A DNA stretch of 13,086 bases, from positions 1 to 13,086 of the forward strand of contig QUMM01000048.1 of the NCBI GenBank assembly GCA_003435055.1. Direction: 5' to 3'. The DNA comes from Lachnospiraceae bacterium OF09-6. Its GTDB lineage: Bacteria; Bacillota; Clostridia; Lachnospirales; Lachnospiraceae. The translations under genes and the position numbers were made by a program. The notes beneath the pieces were generated by a model. The model was not told the origin of the DNA and did no database searches. It worked only from the letters and a program-made list of their open reading frames with translations. Of this stretch, positions 6,355 through 13,086 are shown piece after piece; the stretch's first letter is position 1; every line of letters starts with the position of its first letter.

Positions 6355-7070
6355 TCAGTGAGATCCAAAGAGAAGCGCTTCTCCTCTTCTGTCGATCTCT
6401 GTGAGGAGCTTCGCTCCTTTTTTCTTTTCTATGATATCTCTGCCTTCCTTTAGATTCGGCACCCGGTGATGTGCGCCATGGCAGTCGCTGCCAAGCACAT
6501 GGCTTTGCCTTCCTGGAGCATCTTCAGGAGTTCCCGGCGGTGACGCCAGTCTGAGAATGCTTCTGCATTGAGCTGCACGGATACCGGCAGTTCGAGAAGC
6601 TGCTGCACATAGCGCTTATTCCCTGGGATCCAGATGAACCGTTCCAGATGGGCTATGAGAATCCGCAAATGGCGCTCCCTGATCAGGTATGCGACCTCAT
6701 CAATATTCCTCTCGCTCCATGGAACAAACGGCATCTCCAGCAGCATCAGGTTCGTGTCCTGTATGGTCAGTTCGCTGATCTCTTCCGCACGGCTGATGCC
6801 GTCAAAGAAGGCTACCTCACTACCAACCAGGATCTGCGGCGTCTGTGGCCGGTTCTCTTCCTGAATTTCGCACAAAAAAGCATCCCGGGCCTTCTCTCTA
6901 CGCTGTAAAAATGTATCGATTCTGTCCCGCGATGCGTAAAAATGTGGCGTCGCTACCATGATGTCAACCTGCTGCTCCCGTACCCGGGAGAGCATCGCCA
7001 ATGCTGTCTCTAAATTTCTAGCTCCATCATCTATTCCAGGCAGGATATGCGAATGAAAGTCTATAATCAT
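6355..7070 (-). pseudogene. cpsB: CpsB/CapC-type PHP-family tyrosine phosphatase, frameshifted near its C-terminus
   Basis: CpsB dephosphorylates the BY-kinase CpsD and so tunes EPS production, using a PHP-fold metal centre. The open frame has MIIDFHSHILPGIDDGA with His6 and His8, ATPHF (40-44), GSEV (83-86) and AHLERF (140-145). It shifts after KAMCL (residue 193) and stops at 6450 with an unrelated tail. One extra G near 6491-6492 restores GSDCH, a PHP metal-binding motif, and a natural end of about 45 further residues at 6355, giving roughly 238 residues, the normal family length. The restored stop is 21 bases before the next gene, which confirms the original boundary. As written the protein lacks a metal ligand and is probably inactive. 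A base-calling error is a real alternative. The start follows AGAGG. Confidence 0.88.
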
Positions 7071-7116
7071 ATAATAATATCCTCTATCATTCTTCTTCCG
7101 TGTAGAAGGGATTTTA

Positions 7117-7124
7117 CCCCCCCC
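7117..7124 (-). repeat. Eight-G tract in the EPS operon leader
   Basis: Eight consecutive G (C on the plus strand) lie between the promoter and the cpsB start, in the predicted untranslated leader, followed by TAAAATCCC. Homopolymers of this length can slip during replication. A change here would alter leader spacing or folding, not a reading frame. Confidence 0.6.
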
Positions 7125-7160
7125 TGTTCGATTGGTCTAACTTTTCTTAAGTTTCTTTTA

Positions 7161-7189
7161 AGTTTATACTCTTTTTATAAATGTGTCAA
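7161..7189 (-). promoter_or_regulatory. Probable sigma-A promoter of the EPS operon
   Basis: On the minus strand a perfect -35 TTGACA (7189-7184) is followed by -10 candidates TAAACT (7166-7161, 17-bp spacing) or TATAAA (7168-7163, 15-bp spacing). It lies about 90 bases upstream of cpsB and points into the cps gene cluster, so it is the likely operon promoter. Confidence 0.65.
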
Positions 7190-7198
7190 TATTAGATC

Positions 7199-7218
7199 TT
7201 GTATCTTTCGACATACAA
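7199..7218. repeat. Inverted repeat just upstream of the cps promoter
   Basis: TTGTAT (7199-7204) and ATACAA (7213-7218) form a 6-bp inverted repeat with an 8-base spacer. It sits ten bases upstream of the -35 element of the EPS operon. The position fits an activator or repressor operator. It could also be a weak hairpin at the end of the nuclease transcript, but no T-run supports that. Confidence 0.35.
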
Positions 7219-7248
7219 TGACAACGCAGAAAGAAAACTCACATAATT

Positions 7249-7971
7249 TTAGGCTGATGAATGATAATATATACTTTTCTTCTCCTTGATTTTCTCCTCA
7301 TAGCATTTTTTAAAAACCATAGGATTTTCTATGATTTTTTCTTTATCATATAAAAAGAAATATATATTTTCGGCGTTATAATGTATCATGTCCGCTTCTA
7401 TTTCTTCGGTCAGTTTCTTTAAGCTCATATTCTTTCTGGTGCACTTTACTTCTATAACATGATTGGTGTCAAGAAAAATATCTGTTCTGACTGTACCATA
7501 TCCCGTATCCTCACTAACCTCTGCTCTCGCCATTGGATATAGCAACTTTATACATGCATATAATAAATGCTGCACATCATATTCATTTTTTATTTTTAAA
7601 GCATGCAGTTGCTCCTGTTGAATACCGCCACGCTTGTGCGGCTCTCTTTCAATTAAGTTTTCCAGGAACAGATAGAAGTTGTTTAGGATCTCAAGAACCT
7701 GTTCTTCCTTTTCATTGTCACATAATATACTTTCGATATATGAAATCACTCGCTGCTTTGCAGCTTCCATATTTTCTTTTGTTTCTCTGTCAGAATACGC
7801 ATTTAGGGGATAATAAGCGATTCTCTCTAATGACAAAAGATCTTGCGTCCCTACTCCAAGTTCTTTCAAATACTCTCGCAAATCTGCAAGTTTCATTTGA
7901 AATGTCTGTGAATCATTCGCTGCCTGTATATGCTCAATTGCTTCTCCCAAACTTTTGATACTATCAAACAT
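7249..7971 (-). CDS. Nuclease with a DpnII-MboI-like PD-(D/E)XK domain
   Basis: The product has 240 residues. The first 120 are mostly helical, with no family I recognise. Residues 128-230 match the pattern of the DpnII-MboI restriction endonuclease domain: an entry motif NEYDVQHLL (129-137), AEVSEDTGYGTVRTDIFL with Asp164, then IEVKCTR with Glu174 and Lys176. Next comes a helix LTEEIEADMIHY and a strand YFFLYDKEKIIENP. Asp164 with Glu174-x-Lys176 forms a complete PD-(D/E)XK catalytic set, so DNA cleavage is plausible. Translation starts one base after the ATPase stop, using the GGAGGAGG at that gene's 3' end. No methyltransferase is near, so it is not a classical restriction-modification system. 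No strong terminator follows, and the cps promoter lies about 60 bases downstream. Confidence 0.85.
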   Translation of the reverse strand: MFDSIKSLGEAIEHIQAANDSQTFQMKLADLREYLKELGVGTQDLLSLERIAYYPLNAYSDRETKENMEAAKQRVISYIESILCDNEKEEQVLEILNNFYLFLENLIEREPHKRGGIQQEQLHALKIKNEYDVQHLLYACIKLLYPMARAEVSEDTGYGTVRTDIFLDTNHVIEVKCTRKNMSLKKLTEEIEADMIHYNAENIYFFLYDKEKIIENPMVFKKCYEEKIKEKKSIYYHSSA

Positions 7972-7972
7972 A

Positions 7973-9157
7973 TTATTTATTTCCTCCTCCCCACCGCAAA
8001 TAAAACAAAAATAACGGATCTAAAATATATAGAACACCTTCTTTCCAGTCAAGTACTTTGAAAATATCTTCTCTTCCATGAAGAAGTTCCTGTAGTTTTG
8101 CAAGGCTTTCCTTAATCGCCTGGGGAGTTGGTTTTTTACAGTCATCTGAAATCATGCCATAGATCCGTTTTTTTACATCTTCAAACTCTAACTTCATTAT
8201 TGGCGGATTTTCTGCGATTGATTTTACAATCAGTTCATAAATATCACATTGCTGTCCGTCTTTTACCAGAAAAGTATTTCTGCTTTTTCCCCGGGTGTTC
8301 GGTCCCTTTTTCATCAATGATACAACATCCCCATATTCGAAATTCGCTGTTGTATAACGATATGCTGTTTCTAATATTTCCTGACCGATCTGCGCATTGT
8401 GCTCCTCTGACATTTCCAGTATTGTACAAATATTGAGACATATATATTGCATCAACTGCGGAGAGGACAAACTTTCCACTGCAATCTGTTCTGCAATTTT
8501 ATCTTCAATTTTTATCTCTAATTTGGAGAAGCCCAGCTTTGCAATTTCCTTTAAATCTGCTACTTTCCATGGTTCCATGTTAATCAGACTTAATCTGCCG
8601 GACAAATCGGCATTCTGGCGGATCGCTTCATCTGCCCGATGCGGAAGTGATATAACAATCGCCTTAAACCCTCTGCGTATCGCATCTTTTAGCTGTTGTG
8701 CAATCTGCATTCGTTTTTCTTCCGGAGCATAGTGAAAATCATCTATCACTAACACAAGATTTTCATTTTTGTAGTACTCAATAATTTTATCTTTCGTTAA
8801 AGAAAACGTTTCTTGCTTTGTATATCTGTCACTGGTCTCTTCAATTCTTTTTTCTGATGCAAACTGTCCCTCATAAGCGAGTCCTGCCTTAGCCGCAACC
8901 AATTTCCAGAAATCTGTATCCTCCTCAAAATCTGCACCTGAAATTTCTACTATCTTTTCAAAACCGATTACCTTCTCACAGAGGATTGTTTTCCCCATTT
9001 TTGAAGGTCCAACCAGTGAAGTCAAAAATCCGGAAACCTTTATCGCCTGCATCAGTCGAAATTCATATGGCAAATCCGAAACTGCTGATTTCCGTGATAT
9101 ATATGTATACTCTGGAAATGCCCCCGGCCGAAACACATCTTCTGCTCGCAATTGCAT
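7973..9157 (-). CDS. P-loop ATPase of a putative defence module, partner of a DpnII-MboI-like nuclease
   Basis: This is a 394-residue AAA/STAND-type ATPase of the general class seen in TniB-like and archaeal-type ATPases. It has a Walker A motif GPSKMGKT (50-57), a Walker B motif LVLVIDD (134-140), a sensor-like strand AIVISLPHR (166-174) and an SGRL arginine (186-189). A helical region follows, then a C-terminal winged-helix-like segment ending in YILDPLFLFYLRW (377-389). The start was chosen because GGAGGG lies seven bases before the ATG at 9157. A longer frame beginning at 9187 overlaps the promoter -10 element. The stop is one base from the nuclease start and the nuclease ribosome binding site lies inside this gene, so the two are coupled. 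Its base composition is more AT-rich than the his and cps neighbours, consistent with transfer. A sensing or motor role that controls the nuclease is inferred. Confidence 0.85.
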   Translation of the reverse strand: MQLRAEDVFRPGAFPEYTYISRKSAVSDLPYEFRLMQAIKVSGFLTSLVGPSKMGKTILCEKVIGFEKIVEISGADFEEDTDFWKLVAAKAGLAYEGQFASEKRIEETSDRYTKQETFSLTKDKIIEYYKNENLVLVIDDFHYAPEEKRMQIAQQLKDAIRRGFKAIVISLPHRADEAIRQNADLSGRLSLINMEPWKVADLKEIAKLGFSKLEIKIEDKIAEQIAVESLSSPQLMQYICLNICTILEMSEEHNAQIGQEILETAYRYTTANFEYGDVVSLMKKGPNTRGKSRNTFLVKDGQQCDIYELIVKSIAENPPIMKLEFEDVKKRIYGMISDDCKKPTPQAIKESLAKLQELLHGREDIFKVLDWKEGVLYILDPLFLFYLRWGGGNK

Positions 9158-9185
9158 ATATCTTCCCTCCTGCCCTGTTTTACTC

Positions 9186-9194
9186 ATTGTACCA
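9186..9194 (-). promoter_or_regulatory. Extended -10 promoter of the ATPase-nuclease cassette
   Basis: On the minus strand the word TGGTACAAT fits an extended -10 element (TGn followed by TACAAT). Only a weak -35 match (TTTAAA-like, around 9208-9214) is present. Transcription would start near 9179. This excludes the in-frame ATG at 9187 as the start and supports the ATG at 9157, which has a strong ribosome binding site. Confidence 0.55.
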
Positions 9195-9207
9195 TGTTTT
9201 TAATAAA

Positions 9208-9241
9208 TTTAAACCATTTTTTATTCATTTTAATCCATTTT
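9208..9241 (-). repeat. Two 13-bp direct repeats upstream of the ATPase-nuclease promoter
   Basis: The near-identical words TTTAAACCATTTT (9208-9220) and TTTAATCCATTTT (9229-9241) occur in the same orientation exactly 21 bp apart, two helical turns. The proximal copy overlaps the place of a -35 element. A weaker third match (ACCATGTTTTTAA from 9191) overlaps the -10 element at similar spacing. The arrangement suggests operators for a dimeric or cooperative regulator. The surrounding DNA is very AT-rich, so chance similarity is possible. Confidence 0.45.
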
Positions 9242-9255
9242 ATTACTTTTAATGT

Positions 9256-9285
9256 AAAAACAGAGAGTAATTACACTACTCTCTG
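9256..9285 (-). terminator. Rho-independent terminator of the histidine operon
   Basis: A perfect 9-bp stem (CAGAGAGTA at 9261-9269 with TACTCTCTG at 9277-9285) encloses a 7-base loop. On the minus strand it is followed by a run of five T (9256-9260). It lies 25 bases past the hisIE stop, so it ends the his operon and insulates the downstream ATPase-nuclease cassette. Confidence 0.85.
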
Positions 9286-9310
9286 CTTTTGGGAAACTAT
9301 TTTAATCTAA

Positions 9311-10525
9311 TTATTCCTTATTCTTCTTTTCCCGCTTATCGATCTCTTCTGTCACGTCCTCCCAGGATACCTGATATTCTGCCATGAGGTCGGTCATGTG
9401 GTACAGGGTGTCTGCTGCCTGTTTTCTGACAGCATCCGCATCGATGAGAGCTTCTTTTTTCTCTTTTGCTTTCTCATAAAGGCGATGCAAAGTGTTCATC
9501 GGGTCGATGGTGTCGTATTCTTTTTTTACGAGATCCCGGTAGAAGCAGCTGCGGTTGCCGGTGTGGCAGGCTGCGCCGACCTGTACGACATAGGCAAGCA
9601 GTGTATCGTTGTCGCAGTCGATAGACAGGCGCTTGACGTACTGGAAGTGACCGGATGTTTCGCCTTTGAGCCAGAGTTCCTGGCGGCTGCGGCTCCAGTA
9701 GGTCATCCGTCCGGTCTTGACGGTTTTGTCGAAAGCCTCTTCGTTCATGTATGCCAGCATCAGGACTTCGTTGTTGCGGTAGTCCTGCACGATGACCGGG
9801 ATAAGACCATCGCTGTTCAGCTTGAACTGTGACCACTCGATTGCGGATTTCTGCTGCCGCATGGTCAGTCCCTTGAACTGCAGTAAGTCTTTTAATTCAA
9901 ACAGATCTACTTCGGTGTTGGAGATGACGTTGCCGGAGATACCTGATACGTTGTCTTCTTTTAATAGTACGTATACTCTCTGGTAATCGATCATGTCCAT
10001 CAGTGGGATGCAGGTGACCGGAAGACTGCGCACAGCTTCGTAAAGGTGGCGGTTGTCTCCGAGCAGGATGACTTCTTCTGCATATTTTTTGATCTTATCG
10101 TTTTCTTCTGCCGGGAAGGTGAAATCATTGATGCAGACTGCGATATGTTCTTTACCAAACTGCTTTTCTGCCAGAGGCAGGAGCTCGCGGTTTTCTTCTC
10201 TGGACATGTTCAGAAATACGCGCGCGCATCCCATGTTCATCAAAGTCTCCATATCCATCAGTTCTTCGATGTGTCCGCCTGCCATGATCGGAATCTGGCT
10301 GCGTTTGCACAGGCATTTGATGATTCTCTGGTGCAGCTTGTGTTCCTCTTCTGAGGTGGACAGGTCAAATAAAATCAACGCATCCGCCCCTTTGTGCTCA
10401 TAGTATTTTGCAAGTTCCGGAATCGAGCGTTTGCCCAGAATCTGATGATTGTTCAGGCCGACTACTGCTTTTCCGTTTTTCATAAAAATATGTGCCAGAA
10501 GATTCTTTACATTCGATTCTTTCAT
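9311..10525 (-). CDS. hisI: HisA/HisF-like barrel - HisI - degenerate HisE fusion protein
   Basis: The 404-residue fusion has three parts. Residues 1-215 resemble a HisA/HisF TIM barrel (KNGKAVVG at 16-23, [12 protein letters not shown] at 45-56, AGGHIEE at 82-88). The first catalytic aspartate of HisF is not visible: the LDVKNG-like strand reads HIFMKNG. The second is in a strand reading AVCINDF. Residues 225-330 are a complete phosphoribosyl-AMP cyclohydrolase (HisI), with [17 protein letters not shown] (277-293), DCDND (303-307) and the zinc cysteines in [12 protein letters not shown]. Residues 341-404 resemble only the two ends of HisE, phosphoribosyl-ATP pyrophosphatase. The SYT...GEExxE metal-binding core of about 35 residues is absent. 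It is the last gene before the operon terminator. HisI activity is likely. HisE activity from this protein is doubtful, so hisE and hisF function may be encoded elsewhere. Confidence 0.9.
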   Translation of the reverse strand: MKESNVKNLLAHIFMKNGKAVVGLNNHQILGKRSIPELAKYYEHKGADALILFDLSTSEEEHKLHQRIIKCLCKRSQIPIMAGGHIEELMDMETLMNMGCARVFLNMSREENRELLPLAEKQFGKEHIAVCINDFTFPAEENDKIKKYAEEVILLGDNRHLYEAVRSLPVTCIPLMDMIDYQRVYVLLKEDNVSGISGNVISNTEVDLFELKDLLQFKGLTMRQQKSAIEWSQFKLNSDGLIPVIVQDYRNNEVLMLAYMNEEAFDKTVKTGRMTYWSRSRQELWLKGETSGHFQYVKRLSIDCDNDTLLAYVVQVGAACHTGNRSCFYRDLVKKEYDTIDPMNTLHRLYEKAKEKKEALIDADAVRKQAADTLYHMTDLMAEYQVSWEDVTEEIDKREKKNKE

Positions 10526-10528
10526 TCT

Positions 10529-11119
10529 TTACAGACTTCCTTTCGTTGACAATACTCCGGTGATGCGTTCGTCGAAGCTGGTTGCCATGTCGAGTGCTTT
10601 TGCAAAAGCTTTGAATGCGCACTCGGCGATGTGGTGATTGTTGATTCCTGAGAGCTGTTTAAAATGCAGGTTCATGCCTGCGGAGTAGGAAATGGCGTAG
10701 AAAAATTCACGCACCATTTCAGTATCCATGTCTCCGATTTTTTCACAGGTGAAGGTCAAATCGGAGCTGTAATACGGGCGTCCGGACAGATCGATGGCGC
10801 ACAGCACAAGTGCGTCGTCCATTGGCAGAATGGCCTGACCGAATCTGCGGATGCCGCGTTTGTCACCGATGGCTTCTTTGATGGCTTCGCCAAGGACGAT
10901 GCCGGTATCTTCTATCGTATGGTGGGAATCCACTTCGATGTCACCGCGGATGCTGCCGCTTAAGTCGAACAGCCCGTGGCGGGTGAATCCATTTAACATA
11001 TGGTCAAAGAACGGGATGCCGGAGTCCAGTTGAAAATCCCCCTGCCCGTCGATACAGAAATGCATCTTGATCTCTGTCTCTGATGTAAAACGTTTGATCT
11101 CTGCGCTGCGATCTGCCAT
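10529..11119 (-). CDS. hisB: Imidazoleglycerol-phosphate dehydratase (monofunctional)
   Basis: HisB dehydrates imidazoleglycerol phosphate to imidazoleacetol phosphate in histidine synthesis, using a di-manganese centre. This 196-residue protein is the single-function form without the histidinol-phosphatase domain seen in E. coli. Both metal-binding signatures are intact: FFDHML (37-42) with DSHHTIED (64-71), and NNHHIAE (160-166). It starts 15 bases after the hisD stop with an AAGGAG ribosome binding site. The next gene, hisIE, starts only three bases beyond its stop, which implies translational coupling. The protein looks fully functional. Confidence 0.98.
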   Translation of the reverse strand: MADRSAEIKRFTSETEIKMHFCIDGQGDFQLDSGIPFFDHMLNGFTRHGLFDLSGSIRGDIEVDSHHTIEDTGIVLGEAIKEAIGDKRGIRRFGQAILPMDDALVLCAIDLSGRPYYSSDLTFTCEKIGDMDTEMVREFFYAISYSAGMNLHFKQLSGINNHHIAECAFKAFAKALDMATSFDERITGVLSTKGSL

Positions 11120-11134
11120 GATATTTCTCCTTTT

Positions 11135-12424
11135 TTATTCGAATCTAACGTGTATGGAATTGGCGTGAGCAGTCAGCTGCTCTGCCTTTGCGAATTTCTC
11201 GATGTCTTCGTGTACTGCTTCGAGTGCTTCTCTGGAGTAGTATACGATGCTGGATTTCTTGACGAAATCGTCTACGTTCAGCGGGGAGAAGAACCGGGAT
11301 GTACCGTTAGTTGGCAGTACGTGGTTTGGTCCCGCAAAATAGTCTCCCAGCGGTTCGCTGCTGTATTCGCCGATGAAGATTGCTCCGGCGTTGCGGATCT
11401 TGGTCATGACTTCAAATGGGTTGGCAGTCACGATCTCGAGATGCTCGGATGCGATTTCATTGGCTGCATCGATGGCATCCTGCATGGTTTCTGCTACCAG
11501 GATATATCCGAACTGTTCCAGAGATTTGCTGATGATGTCTTTTCTGGAAAGCACCTGTACAAAACCGTCTACTTCTTCGGATACTTTTTTTGCCAGATCC
11601 ATGCTGGTGGTGATCAGGATCGCGGAAGCCATCTCATCATGTTCTGCCTGTGATAACAGATCGGCTGCTACGTATCTTGGATTGGCGGTCTCGTCTGCCA
11701 GCACGAGGATTTCACTCGGTCCGGCGATGGAATCGATGTTGACGAACCCGTAAACTGCTTTTTTAGCAAGGGCTACATAGATATTGCCAGGTCCGACGAT
11801 TTTATCGACTTTTTCGATGGATTCTGTTCCAAATGCCAGGGCTGCGATTGCCTGTGCTCCGCCGACTTTGTAGACTTCATCGGCTCCTGCTTCGTTCGCG
11901 GCTACCAGAGTGGTCGGGTTGACTTTTCCTTCGGCATTGCACGGCGTGGTCATGATAATCTTGCCGACACCGGCGACTTTTGCCGGTACGATGTTCATCA
12001 GTACAGAGGATGGGTATACGGCTTTTCCGCCCGGTACGTAGACACCGACTCTGGCAAGCGGCGTAATCTTCTGTCCGAGAAGCGTTCCGTCTTCTTTGCT
12101 GTCAAACCAACTGGTGCGTTTCTGTTTTTCATGGTAGGAACGGATATTCACCAGTGCTTTGCGAATGACGTCAATCAGTTCCGGATCGACCTGTGTGTAG
12201 GCTTCTTCCAGTTCTTCTTTCGTTACGCGGATGTTGGATGCGTCGATTTTTGCATGGTCGAATTTTTCGGTATATTCAAATACTGCCTCGTTTTTGCGTT
12301 TTCTGACGTCATCTACAATGGCAGCGACCTTATCTTCGTATGCGCCATAGTTGTTCGGACTTCTTTTTAATAAATCCTCCAGAAGATTGTCTTTACTCTC
12401 CTGTGTCAGTGTCACTATTCTCAT
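11135..12424 (-). CDS. hisD: Histidinol dehydrogenase
   Basis: HisD carries out the last two steps of histidine synthesis, the NAD-dependent oxidation of histidinol to histidine, as a zinc enzyme in the cytoplasm. The 429 residues match the usual family length. Visible signatures are the PGGKAVYPS segment (131-139), GPGNIYVALAKK (211-222) and DSIAGPSEILVLAD (231-244). The expected zinc ligands are present: Gln259 and His262 in SQAEHDE, Asp361 in LGDY and His420 near the C-terminus. The catalytic pair Glu328-His329 is in SEHLE. An AGGAGG sits nine bases before the ATG, within the 16-base gap after hisG, so the start is well supported. No defects are seen. Confidence 0.98.
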   Translation of the reverse strand: MRIVTLTQESKDNLLEDLLKRSPNNYGAYEDKVAAIVDDVRKRKNEAVFEYTEKFDHAKIDASNIRVTKEELEEAYTQVDPELIDVIRKALVNIRSYHEKQKRTSWFDSKEDGTLLGQKITPLARVGVYVPGGKAVYPSSVLMNIVPAKVAGVGKIIMTTPCNAEGKVNPTTLVAANEAGADEVYKVGGAQAIAALAFGTESIEKVDKIVGPGNIYVALAKKAVYGFVNIDSIAGPSEILVLADETANPRYVAADLLSQAEHDEMASAILITTSMDLAKKVSEEVDGFVQVLSRKDIISKSLEQFGYILVAETMQDAIDAANEIASEHLEIVTANPFEVMTKIRNAGAIFIGEYSSEPLGDYFAGPNHVLPTNGTSRFFSPLNVDDFVKKSSIVYYSREALEAVHEDIEKFAKAEQLTAHANSIHVRFE

Positions 12425-12440
12425 CGCTTGTTTCCTCCTC

Positions 12441-13076
12441 TTACAGCACTGCTTTTAACTGATTTAAAATCTTTGTGATGCGTTCGCTCTCCATCTGCAT
12501 GCTGACGCGGTTGACGACTACCCTTGCGGACAGCGGGCAGACTTCTTCGAGTACCTGCAGGCCGTTTTCTCTTAAGGTGGAGCCGGTCTCCACGATATCT
12601 ACGATCACATCTGCCAGTCCGACGATCGGCGCCAGCTCGATGGAACCGTTCAGTTTGATGATCTCTACGGTCTGACATTTCTTATTATAGAAGTATTCTT
12701 TTGCAATGCGCGGATATTTGGTGGCTACGCGGATTCTCTGCTGATGTTGCAGAAGATCTGCTGCCTCTGCCGGTCCGCAGACGCACATCCGGCATTTTCC
12801 AAATCCCAGATCCAGGACTTCGTAGAGCTTGCGGTTTTCTTCATCAATGGTGTCTTTTCCTACAACACCGATGTCTGCTGCTCCGTATTCTACGTAGGTC
12901 GGAACATCCGGGCCTTTTGCCAGGAAAAATTTTAATTTCAGTTCTTCGTTGACGAAAATGAGTTTTCGTGAGTCGGTATCTTTCATCTCTTCGCAGGTGA
13001 TACCTACCTGCTCCAAAAGTGCCAGGGTCTGCTTCGCAAGGCGACCCTTGGTTAAGGCAAATGTTAAATAACGCAT
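12441..13076 (-). CDS. hisG: ATP phosphoribosyltransferase, short-form catalytic subunit
   Basis: HisG catalyses the first step of histidine synthesis, joining ATP and PRPP to give phosphoribosyl-ATP. The 211-residue product is the short form, which lacks the C-terminal regulatory domain. In known systems this form works as a complex with HisZ, so a hisZ gene is expected upstream, beyond the window. The sequence shows the N-terminal [13 protein letters not shown] segment, [13 protein letters not shown] (residues 65-77) and the PRPP-binding loop DIVETGSTL (160-168). It is the first gene visible of hisG-hisD-hisB-hisIE, with 16 bases to hisD. The ATG lies ten bases from the window edge, so its ribosome binding site and any operon leader cannot be judged. 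The family assignment is very secure. Confidence 0.97.
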   Translation of the reverse strand: MRYLTFALTKGRLAKQTLALLEQVGITCEEMKDTDSRKLIFVNEELKLKFFLAKGPDVPTYVEYGAADIGVVGKDTIDEENRKLYEVLDLGFGKCRMCVCGPAEAADLLQHQQRIRVATKYPRIAKEYFYNKKCQTVEIIKLNGSIELAPIVGLADVIVDIVETGSTLRENGLQVLEEVCPLSARVVVNRVSMQMESERITKILNQLKAVL

Positions 13077-13086
13077 GGTTGCTTTC

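Noticed and set aside
7249..9157. Classical type II restriction-modification system
   Set aside because: There is a nuclease domain but no methyltransferase motif in either gene or nearby, and the partner is an ATPase.
9398..9832. Long plus-strand open frame opposite hisIE
   Set aside because: It is antisense to a secure his gene, has no ribosome binding site and its translation has no family resemblance.
11150..11653. 167-codon plus-strand open frame opposite hisD
   Set aside because: It is fully covered by hisD, whose product is complete; it is a frame shadow.
1..13086. CRISPR array, rRNA, tRNA, complete insertion sequence or integrase gene
   Set aside because: None was seen on either strand: no regular spacer-repeat array, no RNA gene consensus and no transposase or integrase motif.

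Overview
The window looks like chromosomal DNA of a gut-type Clostridia (Firmicutes), most probably a Lachnospiraceae relative. This is inferred from the short-form HisG, the TIM-barrel/HisI/HisE fusion, the CpsB-CpsC-CpsD type exopolysaccharide (EPS) cassette and the AGGAGG-type ribosome binding sites. Every convincing gene lies on the minus strand, so the genetic reading order runs from 13086 down to 1.

Region 1 (13076-9311) is part of a histidine biosynthesis operon, hisG-hisD-hisB-hisIE, with gaps of 3 to 16 bases. It is closed by a clear terminator (9256-9285). The last gene is a fusion in which only the central HisI domain looks intact. The N-terminal HisA/HisF-like barrel lacks the expected catalytic aspartates, and the C-terminal HisE part lacks its metal-binding core.

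Region 2 (9241-7249) is an AT-rich two-gene cassette with its own extended -10 promoter and two 13-bp direct repeats 21 bp apart. It encodes a P-loop ATPase and, one base later, a nuclease whose C-terminal half resembles the DpnII-MboI restriction endonuclease family. No methyltransferase is present. It reads as an acquired, possibly undescribed, anti-phage defence module and is the best candidate for a new system here.

Region 3 (7189-890) is an EPS operon: a TTGACA promoter, a leader with an eight-G tract, cpsB (tyrosine phosphatase), a 40-residue membrane or lipoprotein-like peptide, an LCP-family ligase, cpsC (chain-length/kinase modulator), cpsD (BY-kinase), a lysine-rich secreted Ig-like protein, the initiating polyprenyl-phosphate sugar phosphotransferase and a glycosyltransferase. 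Two genes that should be essential to the pathway, cpsB and the initiating phosphotransferase, each carry one apparent single-base deletion. Reading across the deletions restores normal family C-termini.

Region 4 (1-952) holds decayed DNA. Two glycosyltransferase genes (890-1390 and 305-574) keep only their N-terminal parts. Each runs into sequence with no glycosyltransferase character that contains inverted repeats, probably mobile-element or recombination debris. With the two frameshifts, this suggests an EPS locus that is silent or degenerating, unless the frameshifts are sequencing errors.
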